A DNA stretch of 64,000 bases from an uncultured Adlercreutzia sp. (GCA_902478715.1 CABSMC010000001.1:37479-101478); one strand, 5' to 3'. Positions 7,717 through 16,939 are shown, numbered from the stretch's first letter. The notes: a model not told the origin generated them from the letters alone. Program-made: numbers and translations.

Positions 7717-8781
7717 TCAATCCCAGGCAGATCCATCCCGGATGCAATCTTCCAATCCGCTTTCGGGGTTCTGGGCGCACTCCTTCAGCCCGCCTTCGGA
7801 AACTTCCCTCTTCAACCATTCACGACGATGATAGGCCTTCAAAGACCATCCTGTCGCATACAGTTTCCTCTGAGCGTTCCCGAAACTCTTGGCGCGAATT
7901 TGAATGCGCCTGCTCATGCGAGCTCCCGCCTCATGAGCCACACTGCGCATCTCACTGCGATCGCACAGCTGTCGTGTCGTCACCGATATCACCTTGTAGC
8001 CATCGGCCTCCAACGCCAGCCGCTTCGAAGAGTCCTTCGCGATCTGCTGCGAAGTAAGATGCTCGGCATTCGAATCGTACTCGATCGCCAGGCGCGACTC
8101 GCTGTGACAGAGGTCGGGGACGACCGTTTCCCTTTTGGCGATCCTGCGCGCTTTCTTGCTCGGCCTCACGCGTCGATTCATTTCCAATCCGGGGAGGGCA
8201 TAGCCGCCATAGCGATGGGGAATGCTCAGCACGGACCAAAGAAACGCCTCCGGCGGTGAAGCGGCATTATCCACCACGAATCGCAGCGCCGACTTCGCTG
8301 CCGCCGATCCACGTAGCCCAGCGTTGCGGCGGATAAACGACTCGATGCGACGTTTCGAGGTCAAAGGCGTTCTACTGCCCAGTCCGTTGCGCGATGACGG
8401 GTCGATGAAGAACATCCCGCATAGGGCATCGCCCGCTTTTAAAAGCTCGTGCAAAGGAAGAACAAGTGCGAGCTGTACGAAGCACAACTCGGGGCAACTT
8501 GCATACACGCCGTCAGCGATGCGAACGAACGGCTTCTCCCGATAGGGATAAATCGACACATGAGTTACTGCCTGGAGAACAGTGCTTTTGCGATGATCGG
8601 GTACGAGCGCGTGATAGGGCTGCGGAATCTGAGGGAAAATCTTCTCCAGATGAGCAACCGTCCGCGCCGTCGGGACACACCGCTTCAATGCATTTGTTCC
8701 CACGGCGCTCTTTGACGACGGCCGGCAAGGGGCCGACAGCCAATACGAGAATGAGGATGTGCCGTAGAGAACGAATCGCAT
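7717..8781 (-). CDS. DUF559/Vsr-like nuclease-fold protein
   Basis: About 354 aa. The C-terminal third has the pattern of the DUF559/very-short-patch nuclease fold: VPDLCHSESRLAIEYDS, then EH, a later D..R, and ADGYKVISVT, i.e. the PD...E-x-D...H layout of this PD-(D/E)XK-related group. The N-terminal two thirds are unassigned, beginning MRFVLYGTSSFSYWLS. Start chosen at ATG 8781 because a TAAACT -10 box ends exactly 7 nt upstream (leaderless pattern also seen at five other genes here); an upstream TTG/GTG around 8835 is an alternative. Stands alone, flanked by family B repeats on both sides. The AbiEi-type antitoxin fold is an alternative reading of the N-terminal part. Confidence 0.6.
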   Translation of the reverse strand: MRFVLYGTSSFSYWLSAPCRPSSKSAVGTNALKRCVPTARTVAHLEKIFPQIPQPYHALVPDHRKSTVLQAVTHVSIYPYREKPFVRIADGVYASCPELCFVQLALVLPLHELLKAGDALCGMFFIDPSSRNGLGSRTPLTSKRRIESFIRRNAGLRGSAAAKSALRFVVDNAASPPEAFLWSVLSIPHRYGGYALPGLEMNRRVRPSKKARRIAKRETVVPDLCHSESRLAIEYDSNAEHLTSQQIAKDSSKRLALEADGYKVISVTTRQLCDRSEMRSVAHEAGARMSRRIQIRAKSFGNAQRKLYATGWSLKAYHRREWLKREVSEGGLKECAQNPESGLEDCIRDGSAWD

Positions 8782-8946
8782 GCAGGGCAGTTTAACGGCC
8801 CAGGCGTATCGAGGACGCACGAACGGCAGATTCACCAACTCTCCGCTGTGCCAACCGTTTCACTCATGGTTGCGGCCTCTGGGGTTGCACCTCCGCAGTC
8901 GGCTCGCCCGCGTCTGCAACCGTCCTATGCGCTGTCGGCTCCAAAT

Positions 8947-9087
8947 GTGCAAAATGGGGCACTTCTCGTAGCCCAAAAGTGGACGCTTTATCCTCGCGAT
9001 GACACTGAACAGGGATTTCTCGTTCAGTCCGTCGAAGGAGAGCACCCTTGCTTCCTCGAAAACTACGATAAGTGCCCCGTTTTGCCC
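8947..9087. repeat. inverted-repeat element, family B copy 2
   Basis: Left arm contains GGGGCACTTCTCGTAG (to 8971); right arm CTACGATAAGTGCCCC starts at 9063. About 91 bp lie between them. Arms match those of B1 at 7442-7580. It lies about 165 bp upstream of the start of the nuclease-like gene, in the 550-bp gap before the gene at 9332; I see nothing else in that gap. Confidence 0.7.
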
Positions 9088-9331
9088 ATTTCGCACACGA
9101 AGCACCGAGTGGCTTGGCGCAGGCCCTCGCAAAAAATGTGCACAGAACCTCTCGCCCGTCCCCGCAACGCTCTCGTGACAGACGGGCGCAGCGACGCCTC
9201 CGACCGACGCACTCCCCCTATACTCGAAGATGCGCGGTGCCCTGCGGCACCGTCGCATTGGCCGCCGGCCGTGCCGCTCATGCGGCGCGCGCAGCACGGC
9301 GGCCCGTTCGCAGCGAGACAAAGGAGCGCTC

Positions 9332-9907
9332 ATGGATAACGTGGTTCTGGTCACCTTCGAAGACGAGGGCGACGCCTACGAGGAGTTCAACCGTCTGAAG
9401 GACAACGAGGCGACGACCGACTTCACCATTTTGGAAATGGCGGTAGTGAAGAACGTCGACGGAGCCATCATGGTGCCCGACGGCTTCCAGGACGGCTATG
9501 ACGAGACCGACAACACGGCCTTCGGCGGGGTCATCGGCGCCGTGGTCGGCCTGCTCGGCGGCCCGGTCGGCGTGCTTCTGGGCGCCGGCATCGGCCTTGT
9601 GGCCGGCATGGCCATGGACGACAAGGACATCGATGATGACGACTCCCTCATGGAATACTGCGCGAGCGAGCTGACGCCGGGTGCGACGGCGCTCGTGATG
9701 CTCGCCAAGGAGGACGACGAGGACGCCCTGGACGCCCAATTCGACGAGACCTGCATCATCTACCGCTGGGACGCCGACGAGGTGAACGCCGAAGTGGAAC
9801 GCGGGGAGGCCCTGCGCGACCAGCTGGCTGCCGAAACTCGCAAGCAGCTCCGCGAGGCCCGCAAGGAAGCGCGGAAGGCCCGTCGCGAAGCGCGCAAGGA
9901 CAAGTAG
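9332..9907 (+). CDS. DUF1269-like protein with glycine-zipper membrane hairpin
   Basis: About 191 aa. An N-terminal ferredoxin-like half (VVLVTFEDEGDAYEEFNRL) is followed by a Gly-rich hydrophobic hairpin (GGVIGAVVGLLGG...GAGIGLVAGMAMDD, about 65-100), an acidic part and a strongly basic, Arg/Lys/Glu-repeating C-terminal helix. This order fits DUF1269-type proteins. AAAGGAG precedes the ATG by 6 nt. Function is not established; it may be a small membrane-associated protein. Converges on aroF across a bidirectional hairpin. Confidence 0.65.
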   Translation: MDNVVLVTFEDEGDAYEEFNRLKDNEATTDFTILEMAVVKNVDGAIMVPDGFQDGYDETDNTAFGGVIGAVVGLLGGPVGVLLGAGIGLVAGMAMDDKDIDDDDSLMEYCASELTPGATALVMLAKEDDEDALDAQFDETCIIYRWDADEVNAEVERGEALRDQLAAETRKQLREARKEARKARREARKDK

Positions 9908-9957
9908 CGCTCGAGCCCGCGCCCTGCGCGCGGGCCATCACCGAACCCGCAAGCACA

Positions 9958-9992
9958 AAGCGGCCGCCCTCCACTCGGAAGGGCGGCCGCTT
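9958..9992. terminator. bidirectional terminator hairpin
   Basis: AAGCGGCCGCCCT pairs with AGGGCGGCCGCTT across an 8-9-nt loop, between the convergent genes ending at 9907 and 10019. A second GC-rich hairpin (9915-9935) lies just upstream. Confidence 0.75.
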
Positions 9993-10018
9993 CCATTCCA
10001 GAAGGCGGTCGAAGCGTC

Positions 10019-10819
10019 TTACACGATCTTCTTGCCCAGGCAGGCAGCCAGCTCGCGCAGCTCGGCAACCAGTTCGCGGAACTGGGCCGGCGTCAGCTGC
10101 TGGGGGCCGTCGGACAGCGCCACCGGCGGGTTGGGGTGCACCTCGATCATGAGCGAGTCGGCTCCGGCGGCCACGGCGGCCTTCGCCAAAGCCGGCACCA
10201 AATCGCGCTGGCCGGCCGGATGCGACACGTCGATGCACACCGGGTACAGCGACTGCTTGTGGATAACCGGCACAGCGGCGATGTCCAGCGTGAAGCGCGT
10301 GGCCGTCTCGAAGGTGCGGATGCCGCGCTCGCAGAGCACCACGTTGTCGTTGCCGCAATCGGTGATGTAGTCGGTGGCGGCGAGCCACTCGGCAATGGTG
10401 CCGGCGAAACCGCGCTTGTACAGCACCATCTGATGCGTATCGGCGGTCACCTGGCCGATCTTCTTCAGCAGGCTGAAGTTCTGGAAGTTGCGGGCGCCCA
10501 CCTGCAGGCCGTCCACATAATCGCTCACGAGCTGGCAATGGGCCGAGTCCATCACCTCGGTGAGCGTCTTCAGGTTGTACTTATCGCCGGCGCCCTTCAT
10601 GATCTTCAGGGCCTCTTCGCCGAGACCCTGGAAGGAATGCGGGTTGGTGCGCGGCTTGAACGCGCCGCCGCGGATCCAGTGCAGCCCCAGATCGGCCACG
10701 CACTCGGCCACTTCCTCGAACTGCTCGGCGGATTCCACCGAGCAGGGCCCGGCGTAAATGGTGATCTCGTCCGTGCGCTGGCCGAGATCGGGGATGGGGG
10801 CAATCTTCACTTCGCTCAT
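10019..10819 (-). CDS. 3-deoxy-7-phosphoheptulonate synthase (DAHP synthase, AroI-beta type)
   Basis: Condenses phosphoenolpyruvate and erythrose 4-phosphate, the first step of the shikimate pathway; cytosolic. About 266 aa, the usual core length without a regulatory domain. Motifs: AGPCSVES near the N-terminus, GGAFKPRTNPHSFQG, QVGARNFQN, DVSHPAGQRD and EVHPNPPVALSDGPQQL. Starts with a 4-bp ATGA overlap with the chorismate mutase gene upstream, so the pair forms one operon; in several bacteria these two activities are fused or form a regulated complex. Ends at a bidirectional terminator. Confidence 0.95.
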   Translation of the reverse strand: MSEVKIAPIPDLGQRTDEITIYAGPCSVESAEQFEEVAECVADLGLHWIRGGAFKPRTNPHSFQGLGEEALKIMKGAGDKYNLKTLTEVMDSAHCQLVSDYVDGLQVGARNFQNFSLLKKIGQVTADTHQMVLYKRGFAGTIAEWLAATDYITDCGNDNVVLCERGIRTFETATRFTLDIAAVPVIHKQSLYPVCIDVSHPAGQRDLVPALAKAAVAAGADSLMIEVHPNPPVALSDGPQQLTPAQFRELVAELRELAACLGKKIV

Positions 10820-11097
10820 ACGGACGGCGTCTCCTTCATGATCTTCAAGATGGTAGCGTAAATCTCCCGGAGGTTCTCGTTATAGAGCGGCCCCTCGTTG
10901 TAGCTATCCACCCGCGCGAAGATTTCCTCCTCGCGGCGCGCGTCGTACAGACCCAGATGCGCACCGGGTTTCAGACCGCGGATGACCAGCGAGTGACCGG
11001 CGCGCTTGTTCAGAAGCGCGACGATCTCGCGATCGATCTCGTCGATCTGCTCACGATGCTTCTGAATCTCGGCAAGATTGCTGTTCTCTTCAGACAT
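10816..11097 (-). CDS. chorismate mutase, AroQ class
   Basis: A 93-aa all-helical protein that converts chorismate to prephenate. The first helix carries the family pattern HREQIDEIDREIVALLNKRA; ARREEEIFARV follows in the middle. Length fits a monofunctional AroQ domain. Overlaps aroF by 4 bp; AAAGG lies upstream of the ATG. The partnership with DAHP synthase suggests mutual allosteric control, as known for AroQ/DAHP synthase complexes, but this is inferred from context. Confidence 0.9.
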   Translation of the reverse strand: MSEENSNLAEIQKHREQIDEIDREIVALLNKRAGHSLVIRGLKPGAHLGLYDARREEEIFARVDSYNEGPLYNENLREIYATILKIMKETPSV

Positions 11098-11188
11098 CGC
11101 TTTTCCTTTCGTGTACCAAAAACTTGAACGAGCCTGGCCGCACCGCCCTAAAGCGCCGCCGCCCTCGCGTGGCGTTCATGATAGCAAA

Positions 11189-11210
11189 GACCCCCGTCCG
11201 CACGGGGGTC
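11189..11210 (-). terminator. terminator hairpin
   Basis: GACCCCCGT pairs with ACGGGGGTC, followed on the minus strand by TTTGCT. It lies downstream of the HdeD-like gene, with about 180 bp of unassigned sequence between (11212-11393). Confidence 0.55.
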
Positions 11211-11393
11211 GCAAGGGAAAACGGATATAGAAGCCCTTAATGGGCAGGCATCGGCAAAAACGAAGGGCGTGTCCAACGCGTCGGCGCCGAGGATGTCGCC
11301 GATCCCGACCTGCGCGATTTGCCACGCTGCACGGCGCCGAGGCGGCCCAGGGGCGCGCTGTCCCGCGAGGTGCTCGCCCCGCAGCAGAGACGT

Positions 11394-11957
11394 CTACCGG
11401 CGCGAAATCCCGCCGGCCTTCTTTTCGGAATCGCGGGTGTACCACTCGATGAACAGGTCCACCGCGCCGTTGATGACGAACGTCGCGCCCAGCACGAGCA
11501 CGAAGGTCATGGAGGCGCCCCACGGGTTCACCACAATGAGCACGCCGCCGATACCCACCAGCACCGCCGTCGCCAGCACGGCAATCCAGATGCTGCTGCC
11601 GAAAGCGCGCAGCCCGAAGGCGCGCACCACGTTCACGATAGCCAGAAGGATGAGCACCACGCCCAGCACCACCGAGAAGAACCCGGCGATCACCTTGGGG
11701 AAGATAAACGCGATGAGCGCGATGATGAGATAGAACGCAGCCGCCATGAGCGTGCCCGAATCGCGGTAGCGCACGCTGCGCTGGCGGAAGTAGGACAGAA
11801 GACCGGCCGCGCCCATAACCGCGAGCGCCACGCCAAACAGCAAGATGATGCCCTGTACGGTGATGGACGGATAGATCATCAGAAACAGACCGAATGCGAT
11901 GCAAAGCACCGCCTGCACCATGTTATTCGATCGCACCAAGTTCAGAAACTTCTCCAT
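11394..11957 (-). CDS. HdeD family (DUF308) membrane protein
   Basis: About 187 aa with six predicted membrane helices arranged as the paired-helix repeats of the HdeD/DUF308 family (for example AVLCIAFGLFLMIYPSITVQGI and later AVLVGIGGVLIVVNPWGA). HdeD is linked to acid resistance in Escherichia coli; the role here is unknown. AGGAGC precedes the ATG. Apparently a single-gene unit with its own upstream region. Confidence 0.8.
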   Translation of the reverse strand: MEKFLNLVRSNNMVQAVLCIAFGLFLMIYPSITVQGIILLFGVALAVMGAAGLLSYFRQRSVRYRDSGTLMAAAFYLIIALIAFIFPKVIAGFFSVVLGVVLILLAIVNVVRAFGLRAFGSSIWIAVLATAVLVGIGGVLIVVNPWGASMTFVLVLGATFVINGAVDLFIEWYTRDSEKKAGGISRR

Positions 11958-12364
11958 AACGCTGCTCCTATCGCCCGACCCGTATGGCGTCCTCGCTTCG
12001 ATCCGATGCCGACGGGCGCGCCCCTCCCTGCAGCGCAGCTGGCATCGGAACTATCTCCTATGGACGCCATGTTAAAACGAGCGCACAAAACCAAGCCCGT
12101 CGGCGGTTCCTTGAAAACAATCGGTTGAACAGGGATTAGGCTTGCAACCATTCCGTCAACAAGAGCACCGTCGCGAAACAATGCTGTTGCCATGCCGTTA
12201 ACAGCGACGTAAAGCATGCTCCTGGAAAGCGCGACGACCAACCCCCAGATCGACACCATCCTCAAGGCCCTCGCCCCCAGCGGGAAAACCCTGGCCGTTG
12301 TCGATCTTAAGAGCGCCGCACTTTAACGATGCTTCTGCGAAAGTCGACGTTCAGTACCTAAATC

Positions 12365-12482
12365 GCGCGATTCTGGCACCGGCTGTGTCTAAATCCCGGA
12401 AAAGCGGCACTGGCTGCGACCTGGTATTATGCAAGCAATTCCGCAGGTCGTAGCCAGTATTTCGAAGGTGCCCGAAATCGCT
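12365..12482. repeat. nested inverted-repeat element
   Basis: Outer arms CGCGATTCTGGCACC and GGTGCCCGAAATCGC pair imperfectly; an inner 15-bp stem, ACTGGCTGCGACCTG (12409) with CAGGTCGTAGCCAGT (12444), has one mismatch. Same general design as the other intergenic hairpin elements of this window but with unrelated sequence. Confidence 0.55.
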
Positions 12483-12498
12483 CTTTTAGATACGCCGC

Positions 12499-12534
12499 GG
12501 CCGGTGCAACGAGAGCGGGATCGCAGCACCGGCC
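12499..12534 (-). terminator. possible terminator hairpin after nrfD-like gene
   Basis: GGCCGGTGC (12499-12507) pairs with GCACCGGCC (12526-12534), starting 15 bp past the nrfD-like stop. There is no T-run after it on the minus strand, so termination is uncertain. Confidence 0.4.
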
Positions 12535-12548
12535 GGAAACCGTACCTT

Positions 12549-13751
12549 TTACGCGGTCAGCGGCTCGAAATCGCCGTCGGCCTCGGCCGGCGCGGCAGCG
12601 TGAGCAGACGCGCGCTCGGTCTCGGTCGCGGGCACGAGCAGCTTCGAGCCCAGGGCCATGAATCCCAGCGTGCCCACCGACACGACGCCCAGCACGATCA
12701 GCACTTCGGGCACCGTCGGCGCGTAGGAGCCGAGGAGCGCCCAGCCGCCGTCGGACAAAACGCCCGGAGCGCCCTCCACGTTCGGCGCAATGAACGAGGT
12801 GAACAAAAGCCACAGGCGCTTGCAGAGGACGCCGACGATGACGAGCACGCTCGCCCCCACCACGAGCCCCGTGTGCTCGCGGTTCTTCGCGAACACCAGC
12901 ACGAGGAACGGGACAACCAGGCCGCCGACGATCTCGAACCAGAAGAACGGCGACGTAGGCCCGCTCGTCATGAGCGCCAGCGTCTCGGCACCGGCCGCCC
13001 CCGGATAGGCCATGGTCAGCACCTCGCAGAAGATGAAGAACGCGTCTATGGCGATGCAGGTGGCCAGAAGCCCGGCCAGCGAAGCCATAAGCTCGCGAGA
13101 GGTCTCGAACAGGCGCGCCTTCTTCAGCGCTGCCAGCACGCACAGCAGAAGCGCCAGGCCCGAGTCCATGGCCGAGGCCACGAAGATGGGCGCCATGATG
13201 GCCGAGTACCAACCCTCCTTGGCCATCTGCAGGCCGAAGATCCAGGCGGTCACCGAGTGCACCAGAATGGCGCAGGGCAGTGCGAACCGGGAGATGATGG
13301 ACACCGCACGATCGTTGCCGCGGCGCATGTTCACCAAATACAGCACGTTGATCACCAGGTACAGCGTGATGACGCAGATGTCCCACACCAGAGGCGAGGT
13401 GGGGTTCGGCCCGGTCACAATGCGCCAGATGCGCTGGATGCCGCCCAAGTCGATGAGGACGAACATGCCCGCCAGACAGATGCACACCGTCGACAGGATG
13501 ATTGCCGGCATGGCCACGGCCTTGAAGCGCTTGATGTGAAAGACGCTCGCCGAGGATGCCACGATAAGGCCACCGGCAGAAAGCCCCACAAAGAACATGA
13601 ACATGGTGATGTAGAGGCCCCAGGACACGCCGTTGGACATGCCCGTCACCGCAAGACCGCCGGCCAGCTGGAAGACGTAGGCTCCGATACCCGCCACCGA
13701 CAGCACCGCAAATACTGCCGTGAGCAGCTTGTTCTTGGTTAGAAGTTCCAT
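12549..13751 (-). CDS. NrfD/PsrC-family membrane subunit of molybdoenzyme complex
   Basis: About 400 aa with nine to ten hydrophobic helices. It matches the NrfD/PsrC quinol-interacting subunit family (early SWGLYITMFMFFVGLSAGG, later SPLVWD, and HSVTAWIFGLQ). It should exchange electrons with the menaquinone pool for the Fe-S and molybdopterin subunits encoded upstream. Third gene of the operon, 151 bp after the Fe-S gene; the spacer contains a GGGGGT/ACCCCC hairpin that could adjust subunit ratios. GAAAGG lies before the ATG. Confidence 0.9.
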   Translation of the reverse strand: MELLTKNKLLTAVFAVLSVAGIGAYVFQLAGGLAVTGMSNGVSWGLYITMFMFFVGLSAGGLIVASSASVFHIKRFKAVAMPAIILSTVCICLAGMFVLIDLGGIQRIWRIVTGPNPTSPLVWDICVITLYLVINVLYLVNMRRGNDRAVSIISRFALPCAILVHSVTAWIFGLQMAKEGWYSAIMAPIFVASAMDSGLALLLCVLAALKKARLFETSRELMASLAGLLATCIAIDAFFIFCEVLTMAYPGAAGAETLALMTSGPTSPFFWFEIVGGLVVPFLVLVFAKNREHTGLVVGASVLVIVGVLCKRLWLLFTSFIAPNVEGAPGVLSDGGWALLGSYAPTVPEVLIVLGVVSVGTLGFMALGSKLLVPATETERASAHAAAPAEADGDFEPLTA

Positions 13752-13902
13752 TTCTCGAACCTTTCAGAATGAGGGAGAGAAGGCGGGGCGCCAGCCGCAA
13801 GGGGCCGCACTTCCCCAGGGGGTCTCGTCAAACCCCCGAAAAGAGCTGCCGGGTCGGCCTATCAGGCCGTCGGCACAACCGCCCCGCCGCGCATTGATCG
13901 CA

Positions 13903-14520
13903 TTAATCGAAGTAGTAGACCTGCGGACGCGTGCCCTGCTCTTCGAGGAGCACGTGGGCCTTGCGCTCGACGACAGTCTTCGACACCTCGGAGGCCGGAT
14001 CGTCCAGGTCACCGAAGATGCGGGCATGAGTCGGGCAGCACACGACGCACATGGGCTCCTCGCCGCGATCGGTTCGCTCGCGGCACAACGTGCACTTCTC
14101 GGCCACGCCGCGCGGGCGCACCGGCACTTCCGCATCGCCGTAGTTGAAGTCCACATCGCGCACCGGCTCTTCCCAGTTGAAAGAACGCGCATTGTAGGGA
14201 CAGGCGGCCATGCACATGCGGCAGCCGATGCACTTGTCGTAGTCGATCTCCACGCGACCTAACTCGTCCTTGTAGGTGGCACCCGTCGGACACACACGTT
14301 GACAGGCAGGATTCTCGCAGTGCTGGCAGGCAACGGGAAGGAACGTACGCGTCAGATTCGGATAGGTGCCGACAGCCCCGTCGATCACATCGCACCCTTC
14401 GGTGGTCACGCGGTTCCAGAGCATTCCCGTGGGCACGTTGTTCTGCATTTTGCAAGCGTTCGCGCAGGTATGGCAGCCAACGCAACGCTCGAGGTCGATG
14501 GCAATTCCCAGCTTCGTCAT
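13903..14520 (-). CDS. four-cluster Fe-S subunit, DmsB-like
   Basis: About 205 aa ferredoxin-like electron-transfer subunit. Cys motifs of four [4Fe-4S] clusters are visible: CVGCHTCANAC near the start, CQHCENPACQRVCP, CIGCRMCMAACP, and CTLCRERTDRGEEPMCVVCCP. Starts 1 nt after the catalytic subunit stop, so translation is coupled. Carries electrons between the NrfD-like membrane subunit and the molybdopterin subunit. The longer upstream frame was not used because MTKLGIAIDLERCVGC is the natural N-terminus. Confidence 0.93.
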   Translation of the reverse strand: MTKLGIAIDLERCVGCHTCANACKMQNNVPTGMLWNRVTTEGCDVIDGAVGTYPNLTRTFLPVACQHCENPACQRVCPTGATYKDELGRVEIDYDKCIGCRMCMAACPYNARSFNWEEPVRDVDFNYGDAEVPVRPRGVAEKCTLCRERTDRGEEPMCVVCCPTHARIFGDLDDPASEVSKTVVERKAHVLLEEQGTRPQVYYFD

Positions 14521-14521
14521 G

Positions 14522-16939
14522 TTACTCACCCTGAACCTTTCGCACTTCCACCAGCGTGTCATTGAAGGGAATGGGCGCGCCGGTGATGAGGTCGGCATCG
14601 CGCTCGTTCACGTGATCGTTCGTCACGTTCTGCGGATTCCCCGAAAGGCAATCCTTCGACCACGCGGCCTCGTAGATGCGCGCCGACGTGGGCCGAATGG
14701 CATTGTTTCCAAACGCTTGGCAGCTGAACGATCCGCGATCGTTGAAGACCTCCACCGCATCGCCGTCCTCAAGCCCGCGCTCGGCCATCGCCTGCGGATT
14801 CAGCTCGATACGCGGCGTGTAGAACTGCGCGAGCCACGCCGCACCGCGGAAGTGGGAGTGCACGAAGAATCGCGTGCGGGTTTGGGCAAGCTGCAGCGGA
14901 TACTTTTCCATGAGCGGATTGCCGTCGAAGACCTCGTTGTTCTCCTCCCACTGGGGAAGCGCCTGGCCCGAATGGTGCTGGGGCTCGTAGTAGATCTCCA
15001 TACGCCCCGTCGGCGTGGGGAACTGGAGATCGGCATACCCGATGCGAGGCTCTTCGATCCCCGCCAGGGGCATCGTGTTGTTGTTCTGCACGAGAGTATC
15101 GAAGGTAATGCCTTCCACCAGCGGATCGGTCGCCTCATCGATCTGGAAGCGGGCCAGCTGCTCGGCATCTTCGGGAAGCACCGACTCGAGACCCACCGAC
15201 TTGGCGATAAGGTACATCACGTCGTAGTCGGGCAGCGACTCGAACAAGGGATCGATGCATTTCTGCGACAGCTGAATGTGGTTGTAGCCGCCTCGCACAA
15301 TGCTGTGCTCCACCGTGTCCTCGAACTTCGAGCATACCGGCAGCACCACATCGGCAAAAGCCGCGGAGTCCTCGTCGTACATGCCTACATGCAAAATGAA
15401 GTCGAGTTTCGGCAGCCATTCGCGCGTCTTGTTCATATTCGCGTAGTACTGCTGTAAGGTGTTACCGAGCGAGATGATGACGTGCACGCCCGCATCCGTA
15501 TCGGCGAAACGATCGGCGCGCACGGGAATATCTGCCGGCACCATGTCTTCCGGCAAAGGCCATGCGGCCAGCGCCGCTCCATAGCCCTGACCGCCGCCGG
15601 GGTGTCCCAAAGCCGCACCGGGCTTGCCGATCTGCCCCGTGAGCGCCGTGAGAATCACCATAGCGTGGCCCTGGATATCGGGGTTCGAGAACTTGTCCGA
15701 ACCGCCGTAGCCGAAGCACAGATAGGCAGGACCGCCGGTGGCGTACTTCTCCGCCAGCGCCTCGATGACCTCCTGGTCGATATCGCATTTCTCCGCGGCC
15801 CAGGCGGTGGTGTAGTCTTTCTGACTGGCCTTGAGTTGCTCGAACACCGGAACGACTTTCTGGCCTGCGACCTCATAGGTACCTTCAAGCGCGGCAGAAA
15901 CACCGGGAGCGTCATAGGGAACAGCCGCATTAGTCGCCGTGTCCCAAACGAGATAGTCGGCGGGATCGGCGGCCTCGCCGGTAGCAGGATCGATCTCGGG
16001 CGTCTTTCCGCTACGCAGCAGCTCGCCAGTCGTCGGGTTCAAGAGGAACGGCATAGAAGTATGGGCGCGCATATAGTCCTCGTTGTACCACTTGTTGTCG
16101 ATGATATGCGAGATCATCGACAGGTACAGCGCGCCGTCAGTTCCGGGCTTGAGAGGAATCCACTGGTTCGCCTTTGAAGCCGTAGTCGAGAAATGCGGAT
16201 CCACGACAATGATCTCCGCCCCGGCGCGTTTCGCGTCGAAGAAGTCATCGGAGCGCATGAGGGAGGTCTCCAAGAAGTTGATGCCGCTCAAGATGATAGT
16301 CTTCGCGTTCACCCAGTCCCGCGTCTCGTTGGAGCACGACGCGAAGCCACCGCCGCCGATGGCTGGATCCACACCGTTGCCGATGCCTCGATCGATGCCC
16401 GGTTCCACGCCCGTGCCGGCACCCAGAACCGAGGCGAGCATGCCGAAGCGCGGTTCATTAGAGGCGGAAATATAAACCGACTCCTTGCCGTAAGCGTCCC
16501 AAGCGCGCTTGAGCTCGGTGCCGACGATCTCCATAGCCTCGTCCCAGCTGATCTTCTCGAACTTGCCCTCTCCACGCTCGCCAACGCGCTTCAAGGGCGT
16601 TTGCAGACGCAACGGGCTATACACGTGCTCTATCTCAGAAAGACCCTTCATGCAGCAGCGCCGATACTTCGGATCGACGGCATCGCTCGGCTCGATCTTC
16701 GCCAGATGGCCATCGCGCACCGTGCACTTGATGGAGCAGTTTCCTTGGCACATGAACTGGTGCAGGGTGTAAACAGTCTTTTCGCCGCCGTCAGCCGTGG
16801 CCCTCGCCGGTGCCAGCGCGCCGCCGCCGATGACTGCGCCCACAGCGCCTGCGCAGGCGAGGCCCGCGGCTGCGGCACCGGTGGTCTTCAAGAAACCGCG
16901 TCGAGTGAGTCCGCCCGTGGGATGGGTTGCTTCGGACAT
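14522..16939 (-). CDS. molybdopterin-dependent oxidoreductase catalytic subunit (DMSO reductase family)
   Basis: About 805 aa. A Tat signal is clear: TRRGFLK at 12-18 followed by an Ala/Gly hydrophobic stretch, so the folded enzyme is exported. An N-terminal [4Fe-4S] site is formed by C64, C68, C72 (CQGNCSIKC) and C95/96. The rest follows the molybdopterin oxidoreductase layout with a C-terminal dinucleotide-binding domain (LAQTRTRFFVHSHF...). AAAGGAGG precedes the ATG at 16939; an upstream in-frame extension was rejected. The substrate cannot be read from sequence: DMSO/TMAO-like S- or N-oxides, or other small acceptors as in many Eggerthellaceae paralogues, are possible. Confidence 0.92.
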   Translation of the reverse strand: MSEATHPTGGLTRRGFLKTTGAAAAGLACAGAVGAVIGGGALAPARATADGGEKTVYTLHQFMCQGNCSIKCTVRDGHLAKIEPSDAVDPKYRRCCMKGLSEIEHVYSPLRLQTPLKRVGERGEGKFEKISWDEAMEIVGTELKRAWDAYGKESVYISASNEPRFGMLASVLGAGTGVEPGIDRGIGNGVDPAIGGGGFASCSNETRDWVNAKTIILSGINFLETSLMRSDDFFDAKRAGAEIIVVDPHFSTTASKANQWIPLKPGTDGALYLSMISHIIDNKWYNEDYMRAHTSMPFLLNPTTGELLRSGKTPEIDPATGEAADPADYLVWDTATNAAVPYDAPGVSAALEGTYEVAGQKVVPVFEQLKASQKDYTTAWAAEKCDIDQEVIEALAEKYATGGPAYLCFGYGGSDKFSNPDIQGHAMVILTALTGQIGKPGAALGHPGGGQGYGAALAAWPLPEDMVPADIPVRADRFADTDAGVHVIISLGNTLQQYYANMNKTREWLPKLDFILHVGMYDEDSAAFADVVLPVCSKFEDTVEHSIVRGGYNHIQLSQKCIDPLFESLPDYDVMYLIAKSVGLESVLPEDAEQLARFQIDEATDPLVEGITFDTLVQNNNTMPLAGIEEPRIGYADLQFPTPTGRMEIYYEPQHHSGQALPQWEENNEVFDGNPLMEKYPLQLAQTRTRFFVHSHFRGAAWLAQFYTPRIELNPQAMAERGLEDGDAVEVFNDRGSFSCQAFGNNAIRPTSARIYEAAWSKDCLSGNPQNVTNDHVNERDADLITGAPIPFNDTLVEVRKVQGE

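Larger units (their letters stand above)
11958..12548. other. 590-bp intergenic region with nested hairpins
   Basis: No supported gene. It includes the HdeD promoter region, an inverted-repeat element (12365-12482) and a hairpin just past the nrfD-like stop (12499-12534). Confidence 0.5.

Noticed and set aside
11176..11904. Minus-strand frame of 242 codons overlapping the HdeD-like gene
   Set aside because: Alternate frame of the same strand; the HdeD-like frame has clear membrane helices and a good start.
11942..12265. Minus-strand frame upstream of the HdeD-like gene
   Set aside because: No ribosome-binding site, atypical composition, overlaps the HdeD start region.
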